A stretch of 64,000 nucleotides of DNA. It comes from Aaosphaeria pasadenensis. Taxonomy: Eukaryota > Ascomycota > Dothideomycetes > Pleosporales. The translations under genes and the position numbers were made by a program. The stretch lies in assembly GCA_022813625.1 (NCBI GenBank), contig JAKLMB010000006.1, forward strand, positions 124,001 to 188,000. The letters are read 5' to 3'. Each line of letters opens with the position of its first letter. The first letter of the stretch is position 1. The notes below the pieces were generated by a model that ran no database searches, was not told where the DNA came from, and worked only from the letters and a program-made list of their open reading frames with translations. This document shows, piece after piece, positions 23,871-36,641 of this stretch.

Positions 23871-25496
23871 ATGCTCGCTCGGCATGCTCCCGCCCCGCAG
23901 GCGCTGAGCGCCGTCACGCATCGAGCTCTGCCAGCAGCTGCTGTAGCTTCACGCCTTTCATCCGCCACCGCCCCGAACCGATCACAGCGAAGGACTCTCG
24001 CAACAGTCCAGGACTCGACACCAGTGAGGACCTACGGCGGATTGAAGGATCAAGACAGGATCTTCCAGAACTTGTACGGCCATCATGGTGCGGATCTGAA
24101 GAGTGCCATGAAGTATGGCGATTGGCACAAAACCAAGGAAATCATTTTGAAGGGCCACGACTGGGTATGTTCGTTAAGAGGGAATTGAGTGTCTACCTAG
24201 GTAGCTAATGGCCGGACTAGATTATCTCTGAGATCAAGGCTTCTGGTCTTCGTGGCCGAGGCGGTGCAGGTTTCCCCTCCGGTTTGAAATGGGTAAGTGT
24301 GTCCCGTAATTATACCGGGGTCACAACTGACGTGCATGTAGTCGTTCATGAACTTCAAAGACTGGGATAAGGACGACAAACCCCGTTACCTCGTTGTCAA
24401 CGCTGATGAGGGTGAGCCTGGAACTTGCAAGGATCGTGAGATTATGCGCAAAGACCCACACAAATTGATCGAGGGCTGTCTTGTCGCTGGACGTGCCATG
24501 AACGCTACCGCTGCCTATATCTATATCCGAGGAGAGTTCTATCACGAGGCCACCGTCCTTCAGCGTGCTATTCAGGAAGCCTACCAGGCAGGTTTGATTG
24601 GCAAGAACGCTTGCGGATCCGGTTACGATTTCGACGTCTACGTGCACCGCGGCATGGGCGCCTACGTCTGTGGAGAGGAAACTTCTCTCATTGAATCTCT
24701 CGAAGGCAAGCCCGGCAAGCCTCGTCTGAAGCCTCCGTTCCCTGCTGCCGTCGGTCTTTTTGGATGCCCATCTACCGTCGCCAACGTCGAGACGATTGCT
24801 GTTGCCCCCACTATCTGTCGACGAGGTGGTAGCTGGTTTGCAGGCTTTGGACGTGAGCGCAACCAGGGTACTAAGCTTTTCTGCATTTCAGGACATGTCA
24901 ACAACCCCTGCACAGTTGAGGAGGAGATGAGCATTCCCCTTCGTGAGTTGATTGACAAGCACTGTGGTGGTGTCCGCGGCGGTTGGGACAATTTGAAAGC
25001 TGTCATTCCTGGTGGCTCATCGACCCCCATTCTGCCTGCACATATCTGCAATGACCAGCTCATGGACTTCGATGCCCTCAAGGACTCGCAGTCAGGTCTG
25101 GGAACCGCCGCCGTCATCGTTATGGACAAGTCCACGGACGTTGTCCGTGCTATTACTCGACTTGCCAAGTTCTACCACCACGAGTCCTGCGGCCAATGTA
25201 CACCATGCCGTGAAGGCTCAAAATGGACCCACCAGATCATGGATCGTTTCATGACCGGACAAGCAAGGGAGCGTGAGATCGATATGCTTCAGGAATTGAC
25301 CAAGCAGGTCGAAGGCCACACCATCTGTGCGCTGGGTGAGGCTTTCGCCTGGCCATTGCAAGGTTTGATCAGGCATTTCAGGCCTGAGTTGGAGGCTAGG
25401 ATCAAGGATTATTCAGCAAAGAATGGACCGGCATTAGCAGGAGGATGGGCACACGATGCAAGCAAGAAGGGGCTCCTGATCTCACCAGGCCAATAG
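23871..25496 (+). CDS. NADH:ubiquinone oxidoreductase (complex I) 51-kDa, NADH/FMN-binding subunit
   Basis: The NDUFV1/NuoF-type subunit of mitochondrial complex I. It oxidises NADH, holds FMN and iron-sulfur cluster N3, and works in the matrix arm. Three exons: 23871-24164, 24221-24292 and 24342-25496, with two phase-0 introns of 56 and 49 nt (GTATGT, GTAAGT). The total is 506 residues. The first 50 residues are an Ala/Arg/Ser-rich mitochondrial presequence. The FMN/NADH glycine-rich motif G-R-G-G-A-G-F-P is at 110-117. N-A-D-E-G-E-P-G-T follows in exon 3. The 4Fe-4S ligands are C405, C408 and C411 in S-C-G-Q-C-T-P-C-R-E-G, plus C451 in I-C-A-L-G. All expected key residues are present. The gene is convergent with the EF-hand gene, 3' ends about 270 nt apart. 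Confidence 0.97.
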
Positions 25497-25764
25497 AGAC
25501 TGGTTGACGCGAGCAATATTGTATAAGAATTTCTTTACGTTTTCTGTTCTTGGTTGTCAAATGCCCTGAGTTGTGCATAGTATATTAGTGCATGAGACTT
25601 CTTTGAAAACTTTTAAATTGCTTTGTGAAAGTGGTATCTCAGTGTCGCCAACGCCATCAGCCCAAGGGCTCAAGCAAATGAATAATTCCCAGCATACCAA
25701 AAACATGACGTTCATCCCAATTCGACGCCTCCACCAGCCCAATGAATGGTTACAGCTCCCCGCC

Positions 25765-26564
25765 TCATCCCAAGCAGATGTTGATAAACTCGTCCTTGCT
25801 AATGGCTGCGTCTCCGTCCATATCGAACTCCTCAATCATGGCTTGCATTTCATCTTCCCGCAAGTTCTCGCCGAGTTCTCTAGCAACGCGCTGGAGGTCT
25901 TGTAGTGTAATCTTCCCCTTTCCACCTTCATCAAACAGTTCGAAAGCCCTTATGATTTCCTCCGTGGGATCCCTACTCAGTATTCTTTGAGCCATTAGCG
26001 TTTGGAACGCCTGGAAGGACAGTAACAGCCTCGGTGGCGCCTGGTATGCCTGCTGTGCGGCTTGTTTCGCTTTAGAATTCGTCGGGGCGCTCGGAGCGGT
26101 CGACTGCACACCGTGGGTATGGAGAATTGAAAGGATCTCTTGTTTGGGAAGATCGAACCCCAGCGCTCTCATTGCTACCTTGAGCTCATGGTAATCGATG
26201 AACTGATCTTTATCCAAATCGAACAGGTTGAACTACGACACGATTCAGATTAGCCTTGAAGGATTTCTTGCTTGCCATAAAGACTTACAGCTTCGACAAT
26301 CTCTTCTCGTTGCTCCTCGCTCAGCTCAGCAAGACTGTCCTGGCCTGCTTGTTCTATCCGCTCACGCTCTTCGCGCGCTTTCCGGTCGCGCTCGAACCGC
26401 TCTGCCTCGATCCGCTGCTGTGCTTTCACAGAAGTATTGAAACCAGCATTAGGTGTATTGTATGTATTCTGCACACCACTTGGGCCTCCCCCGGCGCGCC
26501 CACCGAGGCCGTGATGGCCGTAGCGGGGTGCGAGATTGGGGTTGGTGCCTCCGGCTGCTGCCAT
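25765..26564 (-). CDS. Centrin/CDC31-like EF-hand protein with N-terminal extension
   Basis: Calmodulin-superfamily protein most like centrin (Cdc31), which acts at the spindle pole body and in nuclear-pore/mRNA-export complexes. Two exons: 26564-26289 and 26232-25765, with a phase-0 intron of 56 nt (GTAAGT...CGTAG). The junction falls inside the first EF-hand helix (V-E-A | F-N-L-F-D). It encodes 247 residues, longer than typical centrins (about 160-190) because of an N-terminal Gly/Asn- then Arg/Glu-rich extension of about 75 residues and an Ala/Gln-rich insertion after EF1 (near 130-150). EF1 (D97-L-D-K-D-Q-F-I-D-Y-H-E) and EF4 (D229-M-D-G-D-A-A-I-S-K-D-E) look calcium-competent. EF3 (D-E-G-G-K-G-K-I-T) is degenerate and EF2 is disrupted by the insertion. 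Another calmodulin-like family is possible. Confidence 0.88.
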
Positions 26565-28065
26565 TTATTCGTACGCGCGAGGGTGGACCAGTGGTGATGG
26601 CACAATAACTGTGCACGATGCTCCAAAACGTTACGGAGAGGAGAAAATAAGGCACACTTCGTGGGTAGGGTTGGATTTCGCCTGCTCTTTGTTTAGAGCT
26701 ACACGATATTGACGTCGAAATTGGCGTATACCTAAGTAGAAAGACGCGTTCGTGAGTCGTATTAGCGCGATCAAAGGGAACGCGCTAGTCCCTGTTCAGG
26801 AATACCTTCTTTCGCAGGTGAATAGATTTGTATCAACATTGGATGCAGACCTTTTCGTACAAAGTGTCTTGAGTATTTCTAGTGGCATTATGTTTCAAGT
26901 TCAAATGTGAGTGTATACTGGCGTGTGATGGCATTCCAATGGCATCAGCTGCTGGCCATAGTAATTCACCACCCTAGCATTTATGGTAGGTCAAAGATGA
27001 ACAGGTCTCAAAGCCACTCGAACTACCAGAAGTACTTTCTCTTTGCCCGCTTTCCCCTCGCACTCATGATTTACTAACGCGATGATTGTTCTGTTCTCGA
27101 TTTCACACAGAGGAAAGTTTCACATCTGCCTAGGTAGTTGCCTATAAATCCCAATGATAGCTTCCATCAAGTCTTCAACCCTAGTGCGTTAATATGAGCC
27201 GGTACGGAGTGTAGCTACAAGCGGTTGGCTATGAGATAAAGAATAGGAAACGAGCTATACCACATAACAAACTCTATTTGTGCTCGTACGTGAGTAAGAT
27301 GACTCTCTGGTAGCTGGACTAGAGGGCTTCTGCTCAAGACGAGACTTTTTGGTTGGGCATGAATTACAAGTTAAGATCCGAACTTTGGAGACACATATGT
27401 TTCGTTTCCAAGACCTGTAGCAGTTGTGATCGGGGCTTAGAGGGGTACCTCATCTTAGGCATCTATCAGGCAGCTGTAGGTATCACGCAGGCAGCGTGAC
27501 TAGGCAGAGCTTCCCTTGACGTGTATTGTTTGATTCGCCAATTTCAACAAAACTCCCACCATGATTGTTTGCCTAGACCAGTGCACTACCTTTACTACCT
27601 TCACTTTATGTGTCCATGCTCGAGATCTTACTGGTTGGGCACTGTGTGAGTGAGGGGCGTCCACCAGTTGACGTACCACGTGACAGTACCGGTCCGTGCT
27701 CCTCATTGTTTAAGCCAACCCCCAACTTTAACGTCGACAACTTCACTCTCGCACCACCACCACGACTACTCTTCCTCCTCCGTCATCCCCTCTCTTATGA
27801 CGGCCTTTTTAACTCTTTAATCGCGCTGCTCCTCAAGCAGTCCCCATTCCTTTCATACATTCTCGCAAGCACCCACGAGCTTACCCTTTTCCCGGGCGCG
27901 TTTTCGTCACAGCCGTTGGTACGGACCTGCGCTTCTACTCGAACCTGCAACGCCGATACCTCAGCTGCCATATCTCATTTGACGATACTGTCGCGATCCC
28001 CTCCATTTCTTTCCAACTCTTGACCTAGCATAAACTGCAGCGCGTGATCGCCGGACGCGCCGACA
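26565..28065. other. Divergent promoter region between the EF-hand gene and NUP98-96
   Basis: Both genes are transcribed outward from this 1.5 kb. The CT-rich stretch at about 27720-28020 is probably the NUP98-96 leader. No coding exon is supported. Confidence 0.5.
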
Positions 28066-31000
28066 ATGTCTTTTGGCGGCGGCGGTGGCTTTGGGGGCTT
28101 CGGCTCCTCAAGCAACACCAATAGCAACAACACCTTCGGTGGGTTTGGTGCTAACAACAACAACAACTCAGGTATGTATTCTCTTTATTCCTAAACCTCG
28201 ATGCCGTTTGGATGGGTATCTTGATACGCGATGTTGCGACCTTCGCCATCTTCAACTCCGAGATATCTAACTCGATCTCCACGCGATCAGGCTTCGGTTC
28301 AAACAATACCAACAGCCCCTTCGGTCAATCCAACACTGGCGGAAGCCTCTTCGGTGGTGGCAACAACAATAATACCAGCTCCCCATTTGGAGGCGGCGGA
28401 GGTACGTCGGTCTGAGCCTTTGCGCGCTGGAACGCGCATCATATTTCTTCGTCCAGATCGTCCGCGACTCAGTTCCATGTGATGGAGAAGCCTCGCGTCG
28501 TATCCAGAGATATCGAAATTAGATGGATGCGGAAAGCTATGTACTATTTTTTCAATACATCTACTAACATATGATTTTCTTTAGGCGGCTTCGGAAGCAA
28601 CACGAACACCTCTTTTGGCTCAAAACCATTTGGATCAACCAACACTGGCAACCTGTTCGGTGGAGCTAGCTCTGGATCAACCTTTGGAGGGTTTGGGTCA
28701 AACAACAATACCGCAAACACCTCCACGGGCTTCGGAAGCAATACTACGAACACTGGGCTCTTTGGTCAGAACAAGACCGGATTCAACTCTACTGGTACTG
28801 GCACCGGAACCCTATTCGGTGGTGGAAATACTGGCACCGGTGGCTTCGGTTCGAACAATACAACCGGTGGTTTTGGGTCCACATCTACAAATGCTTTCGG
28901 TGCAGGAAACACAGCCAACACTAACAATGGCACGGCCGGCACCCCCTTCACTGCTTTTCAAGAGAAGGACGGGTCCGCGGCTGGTGGAACTCAACATTAC
29001 CAAACAATCACTTTCCAGCAGCCTTACCAGAACTTCTCCCTAGAGGAACTGAGAGTTGTGGACTACAATCAGGGAAGACGCTATGGTAACCAGAATGGTC
29101 AAGCCGGTGCATTTGGTCAGACTACCGGCTTTGGTGGCTTTGGAAACAACACCAACACCAATACATCCGGTGGTTTCGGAGCCAACAACAACTCTACGGG
29201 ATTGTTTGGTGGTGGAAACACGAACACAACCTCAGCCTTTGGCCAAAATAATACAACCACCTTTGGCAGCTCGAACAATACCACCGGAGGCGGACTGTTT
29301 GGACAGAACAAGCCCGCCACCGGCATGTTCGGCTCTACATCTACATCGCAAGCCAATACCGGCGGATCCATATTCGGAGGGGCTACATCCAACACGACAG
29401 GCGGCTTTGGTACGGGAAGCGGAGGTTTCGGTTCGAACACCAATAATACCAACACTGGAGGAGGGTTGTTTGGCGGTCAAAACCAAACCCAGGCCAAGCC
29501 AGCTTTCGGGGGTTTTGGCTCCAACAATACAACCAACACAAACCCCTTTGGTGGCGGCACTACAACTACTGGCTTCGGGCAATCCACGAACAACACAGGG
29601 GGAGGTCTTTTCGGGCAACAGAACCAAACGTCATCTGCGCCAGCATTCGGCTCTGCGCAGACAACTACCACTAACACTGGCACTGGCTTGTTTGGCGGAG
29701 GCGGTGGCAATAGTCTCTTTGGTGGTCAGAACAATCAGCAAAACCAACAAAAGCCGGGTCTCTTTGGCGCCTCTACTACAACGAACACAACAACGGGTGG
29801 GGGTTTATTTGGTGCCCAGAACAACCAAACCACGACCCAGGGAGGTAGCCTTTTCGGTGGAGCGGCCAACAATGCAACTGGCGGGGGATTGTTCAACAAC
29901 CAAGCAAATCAGACTCAACAACAACCAGGATTGTTTGGAAACACAGCTAATAACGCTGCCGCTGGAGGAGGTTTGTTCGGCAACAAATCAGCTACAACAG
30001 GAACGAATCCCTTTGGAGGGGCCACTGCAAACACTGGGACAACTGGTGGAGGTCTGTTCGGTGGCCTAAATACACAAAATAACCAGCAGCCTGCAGCAGG
30101 TTCGTCTTTGTTCGGCAACCAAAATCAGCAGAAGCCTGGTGGATTGTTCGGTACTAGTACCACGAACACAACTGGTGGAGGTCTCTTTGGCAGCATGAAT
30201 CAGAACAACAACAATCAAGCCCTTGGAAATTCGATGTTCTCAAACTCAAATCAACAAGGCCAACAGCCTGCCAACAATAGCCTCTTTGGTGCTTCTGGGG
30301 GCTCATTGCTACAGACTTCTATCAACACCAACCCATATGGAAACGATAATCTGTTTGCCGGCCTCGCTACGCCAACACAAAGCCCTGGTCCCCTCGCCAC
30401 GCCGTTGTCAAGCAGCCAGAAGAACCGGAAGAGTGCAGTGCTTCCTCAGCACAAGATCAACCCGTCTGCCTCAACGCGCCTTCTCACCCCCCAGAATAAG
30501 CGAATTGGCGGAGGAGGTTTTGGCTTCTCTTACTCTACGTATGGAACTCCCAACAGTGCATCCAGTCAAATTAGCCCGGGTTATTCCAGCGGATTCCTTG
30601 GCAACAGTGTCTCGCGCACACTTGGCAAGAGCCTGTCTACTAGCAATCTTCGTAACAGCTTCACCCCGGAGACCAGTATCCTTGCGCCCGGTGCATTCTC
30701 AGGTAACGGCCGTCCGTATGCGGGAGGAAGCCTTAAACGCCTGAACATCAACCGATCCATCAACCGTGTGCCTCTCTTCGACGAGCCTTCCTCTGACAAG
30801 AAGCGGGTCACCTTTGAGCCCAATGGCACGAACGGAACTGCTACAAATGGCGTCACCGGAACGGAAATCGTGGTCCACCCTGACTCTGAACGTTCTTCGG
30901 GAGAACCCACTCCCTCCAACTCTTCCGCAACCGTGAATGGGACTACAGATCATATTTCCAACGGGACCCCAGAGATGGAAGAGGTGAACGGCAAGGCATT

Positions 31001-34000
31001 GACGACTGTTCCTGAGAACCGAACGCTCCCCCCTCGTACTCAGAGCGCTCAGCCTGCACCGGTTGCCGATCCTAAACCGGGAGAGTATTGGTCCAAGCCT
31101 AGCATGACCGAGCTGCGCAGGATGAACCGTGATCAGTTGTCTCGCGTCGAGGATTTCACTATTGGCCGCCACCAGATTGGACAGATCGTTTTCAACCCCG
31201 GAAAGACCGTCGATCTCTCTGGTGTCGATCTCGACAAGCTCTTCGGTGATATTGTTCAGTTGAACACGCGTAACGCTACAGTGTATGGAGAGACCACGAC
31301 TGTACCCAAACCCGCCCGAGGCTCAGGCCTGAACCACTTCTCTCGAATCACACTGGCGAACTCCTGGCCTCGCAATCGGGTTGGAAAGAAGGACGTGAAG
31401 CACCTAGAGCGCCTGAAGCGTGTCGGTGGCACAACTTTCGAGGACTACCGCCCTTCAACTGGAGAGTGGGTTTTCACCGTTCCCCATTTCAGTTCCTACG
31501 GACTGGATTATGATGGAGATCTTTACAGCAGTGACGAGGACGATGGCACTAGTCCACTCAGTGCAGTCCCAGACACTCCAGTGCAGCCAAGTTCCGAACG
31601 CATGAGTGCTACGCCTCAGAATGACTCGCCTGCTAGCTTCACCCAGTCTAGCCCTGATGATACTTTTGATTTCAAGAAAGGCAAACGGTCTCGTGCAAGT
31701 GTCCCTGGCGGGTTCGGTGACGAGGTATCCTACGAAGAAGACGACGAAGATGATGTAGATGCAACAATGGACTCTACTTCCGAGTCTTTTTTAGGTGAGC
31801 GCTCCGTGGGTTCACTTGACGGTCAGCAAGATGCCGACTACGTTGAAGAGAGTGAATCCGAATCGGTAGAGGATCAGGACATGGCAGGCTCCTTTTCCGT
31901 ACCGGTTCATACCACGGAGCCAGCACCCGCTAAACAATCGGATCCTTTCAAGGATTCGATCATGCCAAAATCAATCCTTAAGAACAGCCAGATACTTCGG
32001 CCTACCCTTGGAACGCCCTCCAAGGGGCCATTGGTCTTTGATGATGATTGGGCGAGTCAACTTCAACGCACCATAAGCCCAAAGAAACAGGATCGGCAAG
32101 CACTGAGACAAAATCAAGGTGAAGTCCTACGTGAACAGGACGAAAATACCTTGAAGCTTAGTCAGTCCGCTAAACAATCGATCATTCCAACACACATGGA
32201 GTTACTCGGAGGATTGTGGGAAGGAACAGATAAATTCGGATCAAAGCGGGGTGGACATGGCATCGAGGTTTGACTTCCCTACCCCCTAGCGTTGTGATTT
32301 CATTGTTGGGCGCAGGCTGTCTTGGGTTCTATTTCCTTTACAGATTGTAGCCTTGGACATTGAGTCCTCCCCCTGTATGTAGCAACCAATTGATCAGGAC
32401 AAGTTTTACTAAAACCTTGTCTGCAGTTACCGTATTCTAAACGACCCAAAACATCTCGCGACCTCGATGAGCTGAGCGCAGACGACCGAGACTTTCATTC
32501 TTGCAACAAACCCCATTTCAATGGATCCGGCTCTCTTGTCTACGCTGCCAAGGGCTCAACATCGCTCGAGGATAACATTTTCCCGACTATCTTAGAGCCA
32601 ATCGTGGGCGCCACACTGGATGTTCGGGCTACCAAGCTTCCTTCTTTCCCCGATTCAGTCACGGACACATTGAAGTTGCAGAAGGAGCGGACGAAGGTCA
32701 CTCTGTTGGACAATGTCCCATATGCCAGGCTCAGCACGGCAAATGCCCCGTTAGACTTCGCTGAGCTAGCGCAGGCCATGATCACTGATTCCCCGGCAAG
32801 TTCGTATGAACACAAAGCATGGCAGTTGTTGTCCATCCTCTTCGATGAGGACGATCGTCAGCCCACCGACATGACGCCAGAAGTCTTCAAGGAACACCGT
32901 GAACAATTCAGGAAGGAAAAACTCTCCGACTTTTGGCAGTCCATCGTCTTTACCGATGCGGAGAGGCATGCGCAAGAAGCCCACTCTGCCGAAGAAAAGG
33001 CCATTGCGCATCTCAGCGGTCACAATGTTCCAGACGCCTGTCATGCCCTACTCACTGGCTACGATTTACGACTTGCTACGATGGTAGCTCAAATTGGTGG
33101 TGACCAGGTTACGCGTGCCACAATGAGCACCCAGATCGACGAATGGCGTCGTCTGGACGTTCTCTCCGATATGGATGACACAGTTCGCGCTCTCTACGAA
33201 CTTGTTTCAGGCAATTGCGCTCAGTCCAAAGGGAAGATTGGAGGTGGTCGCGAGAACAAATTGGCAGCACTAAGCATCGCCAAACATTTCAATCTGGATT
33301 GGCGGCGCGCGTTTGGCCTTCGTCTGTGGTACGGCATCCTGGCTGACGAGCCAATCGAATTGGCAGTAGCCCAGTACGCCGACGCGCTTCGTGACGGTCT
33401 GGAGGAAGTGAAACCTGTGCCTTGGTTTGTTGAGCAGGATGCGCCTATGACCTGGAACGATAAGGATGCTGTCGAGCGTGAGGACATCTTATGGGGTATT
33501 CTCAAGCTATACGCATCTTCAAAACTCGAATTAGCCGCCAATATTGAAGATGTGTTGGCGCCGCAGAATGTCTCTGGTCATCCGCTTAACGCCCGCTTGT
33601 CATTCCAGCTTTTCCAGCTCTTTAAATCCCGCCACGACGACGTTGATGAATGGACGGATCGCAGGGTCAGCATGCCTACCGATCGCCTCGTCGATGGTGT
33701 TCGCTCGTCGTTCATGTCTTCAATTGCCTCTGTCAACGAGAAGGATACGCAAGCCAAAGATCCATTGACTGAGCTCAGCGACCAACTTACTCTCACTTAC
33801 GCCTCGTCGTTGCATACCCCCGAACATTGGACGACTGCTATTTTCGTCTACTGTCATCTTTCATCCGGCCCTATGCGCGAGCATTACATCCGCTCAATGT
33901 TGAACCAGTACTCGAACACTTACGCAGTAGCCGAGACCGATTCTACCTACAGATACCTCGTAGATGAACTTTGTCTCTCACCTCAGTGGATCCATGCAGC

Positions 34001-34665
34001 TGCAGCACTGCAAGCGAAGATCAAAGGCGATGGGGTGCAGCAGGCCAGCCACCTTATCAAGGCTGGCGAGCTTGAAGAAGCTCACGAGGTTGTTTGCCGT
34101 AGCGTTGGCCCAGAGTCGATCATTTCCCGCGATTATGACTCTCTTCGCGAACTGCTAGGTGAATTCGTGCCCACGCCGCCCAGCAGCCCCATTGACGATA
34201 ACATGTCTATGTCAACTCGTGGCCGCGCCTCGTACCAGAAGGAGCCCGTCCAGGGCTGGGCTCGAGGAGGACAGTTGTACTTTGACTACATCCACCTACT
34301 CGACCTTACGAGCAATCAATCGAGCTATCGCATTGACGAGGAGCTTAATGCCGAGATAGGTGCTCTTTTGACCAAGCTCTGTCGCTCCTTGGAAGTAGTG
34401 GCAAGAGATCATTGGGAGGGCAGCGGACTTGAGGAGCGTGTCGCTCTCACAGAAATTGGTGGAGTAGTTGCAGGTTTGATCGCGAAGAACCAGGTACGTG
34501 TGTCATGGTTAATATTTGGATCCAGATTGAACTAACGATTTGTAGCCTACTGAGCGAGAGCGCATTCTCAAACTGCCACTGACGGAGGACTTGTGGCTCA
34601 AACATTCCACCGATCTGAGTGTCTCTTATTACCGTAATGTCATAAGCGCGGCCGTTGGAAGATGA
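28066..34665 (+). CDS. NUP98-NUP96 type nucleoporin precursor (self-cleaving)
   Basis: Precursor of two nuclear-pore proteins: an FG-repeat, NUP98-like N-terminal half and a NUP96-like scaffold of the Y complex. Five exons: 28066-28171, 28291-28401, 28585-32267, 32427-34493 and 34546-34665 (2028 residues). The first two introns (119 and 183 nt) join glycine codons inside FG repeats. Intron 3 (159 nt) joins G-I-E to L-P-Y-S-K-R-P-K. Many GLFG and FG repeats fill residues 1-480. A GLEBS-like segment, which binds the mRNA-export factor Gle2/Rae1, spans about 190-237 (A-F-Q-E-K-D-G onward to N-Q-G-R-R-Y). The autoproteolytic domain runs about 870-1041 and ends H1040-F1041-S1042. Cleavage there would give halves of 1041 and 987 residues. 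An acidic linker precedes the helical NUP96 region, which ends at 34665. Confidence 0.95.
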
Positions 34666-36641
34666 TGGTCGGTGGTATTCATCTTTCCGGCGAGCACAAA
34701 ATCAAGACTAGGACCATGTTTCTTTAGGGTATTCGGCGTTTCCTCACATTTCCTTTCGAGTGCGATACCACTACTTGCCGGTCGAACAACCCAAAAATAA
34801 CAGCAGAAGAAGTGGATCTATCGCACAAACGCCGAATGCTCGTTTTCCAGTATAGATTTTCCCCAGGTTCTGTGTTAGGATGTGGTGCACGATTGGATCA
34901 GCGATATTCAATTCTTCAAAAATGTACAATAGGAAACCTTTCAGAAGACTTTTAGTATAATATTACCTTGAACTAAACCTTGGAACTGCTTTGCCGTGCA
35001 TGGTGCCTACTTAGAGCCTACTTGGAAAGACCTTTGAACGTGGTGACAAGGTTGGATAATATACACAGTAGATCAGTGAGTATATTTCCCAGACCATGGT
35101 GTCTACCATTTTCAAAGCCTTCGACTGATCCAGACAACACCGTTGAAAGATTCATAGGTAGTACATACTTATGAATCTATGACGTCACTATTGTTGTTGG
35201 TTCCTGCACTTGTATATTTAGAATGTTCGTACGATTTTCCAGAGACGGCGTGGATGATTAATGGCGGTGCATATCAAGGTCGTTGATATCCTACTGTGGC
35301 GCTCGTATCGCGGGGATTCTCAGATAAAGAACGCCAGGGTCTTCACAGTCGTGCGATGCATCGTAGCAAAGACATTAGCAAGACTGGGAGGTAGAGGAGA
35401 GGGAAACCCTTCGTGGCAAGAATTCAAATCAGATGGGAGTCGTCAACAAACATGTCCATTCCATCGCTGCCGCGGAGATACCCCATATTTTGATATTTAC
35501 ACAAGGCCAAAAATATCACGCCAGCACGCTGCCATTTCAAATACCTACAGGGCAGGGTCGGCCAATTCATCCAATGGTTATTGTTGCAACAGCGCTTACT
35601 CCGGGCGGGACCGGCGTCTCATCCCCCGAACGTGCGAGCCCGAGTAGAATTCAACCGTCGACGTGCACATCGATTTCTGCGTCGTCGTCTGGTGGTCTGA
35701 CATTTAGTCATATTCATCATGCTGCAACTGATCTACGCTTCGTAGACTTGGAACACACAAACTTTGCATCATATTGTGTATGCACTCAATGGGGTAATAG
35801 AAGGCGAACTGCGATGCTGATCTGGTCATGGTATGCGCAATACTATGCTTTGTCTCAATTCAATGAACTTATTGCTTTACATTATTATAGGAATATTTTG
35901 TACTGTCAGTTCGAATTCAACGATGCTGCTACAAAGGAGGAGCACGTAGACAGAACTCCACTGTACGAGATCTTACTAGATGACTCTATGGAGCACATGC
36001 AAGCAATACAGAACGATCGTTCTCGAATGTAGTCACAATAGTGTAGACTAAAATATTTGTTCCTCGACCGAGACGCTGGCCGCGATCAGCAGGGACCCGA
36101 CAATTTCATCAGCCTCAAACCATAAACGACCTAGACTCCGAGCGGCAGGCGGAATTCACGGACCACGCGTCTAACAATTCCACGTGCCGGAACTTTTTTC
36201 AGACGACAGCCAGAAATTTATGGCGTCGTCGCCCAACGGGCTATGTAACGTTTGCAAGCTTGAGTAATCATGCGTTCCCATTTGCCAGGTTCACTCGACT
36301 TGCTTGCCAGCACAAAACAGGTGGTGTGGTCCTTTACATGCATTTTAGCCCCGTTTCCGCGGAGAAAGCGTACACAATACGGATAAGTAAGGAATGGTAA
36401 TGGACATAGTCGGAATCGATTTCGCGGTTTATATAGAAAAAAATATATATATTCACAAGAATGACTTCTAAGAATTCGATCTAGCTACCTACTCATCAAT
36501 TTGTAGATCATCTACTCTTACATCTTCCCTAGAAAGCGACTTCATATTTGATATAGATCGATTCCTCAAAGTCGTATCCACATAATTGCATATCATTCTC
36601 CAATATAGTCACCAACGACACCAACCAAAGACAACCTCACA
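34666..36641. other. Intergenic region upstream of flavohemoglobin
   Basis: Contains the NUP98-96 3' UTR and the flavohemoglobin promoter, with a TATA-like TTTATATAG at 36428-36436. A 199-codon ORF at 35433-36032 (+) has no recognisable domain and no supporting splice structure; I do not call it a gene. Confidence 0.5.

Noticed and set aside
32334..32376. Micro-exon within the third NUP98-96 intron
   Set aside because: Inclusion would shift the frame of the following NUP96 exon. The single 159-nt intron keeps phase and gives a plausible join.
35433..36032. 199-codon ORF upstream of flavohemoglobin
   Set aside because: No domain, no family resemblance and no splice partners; a chance ORF of this length is possible. 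Kept only as a remark in the intergenic entry.
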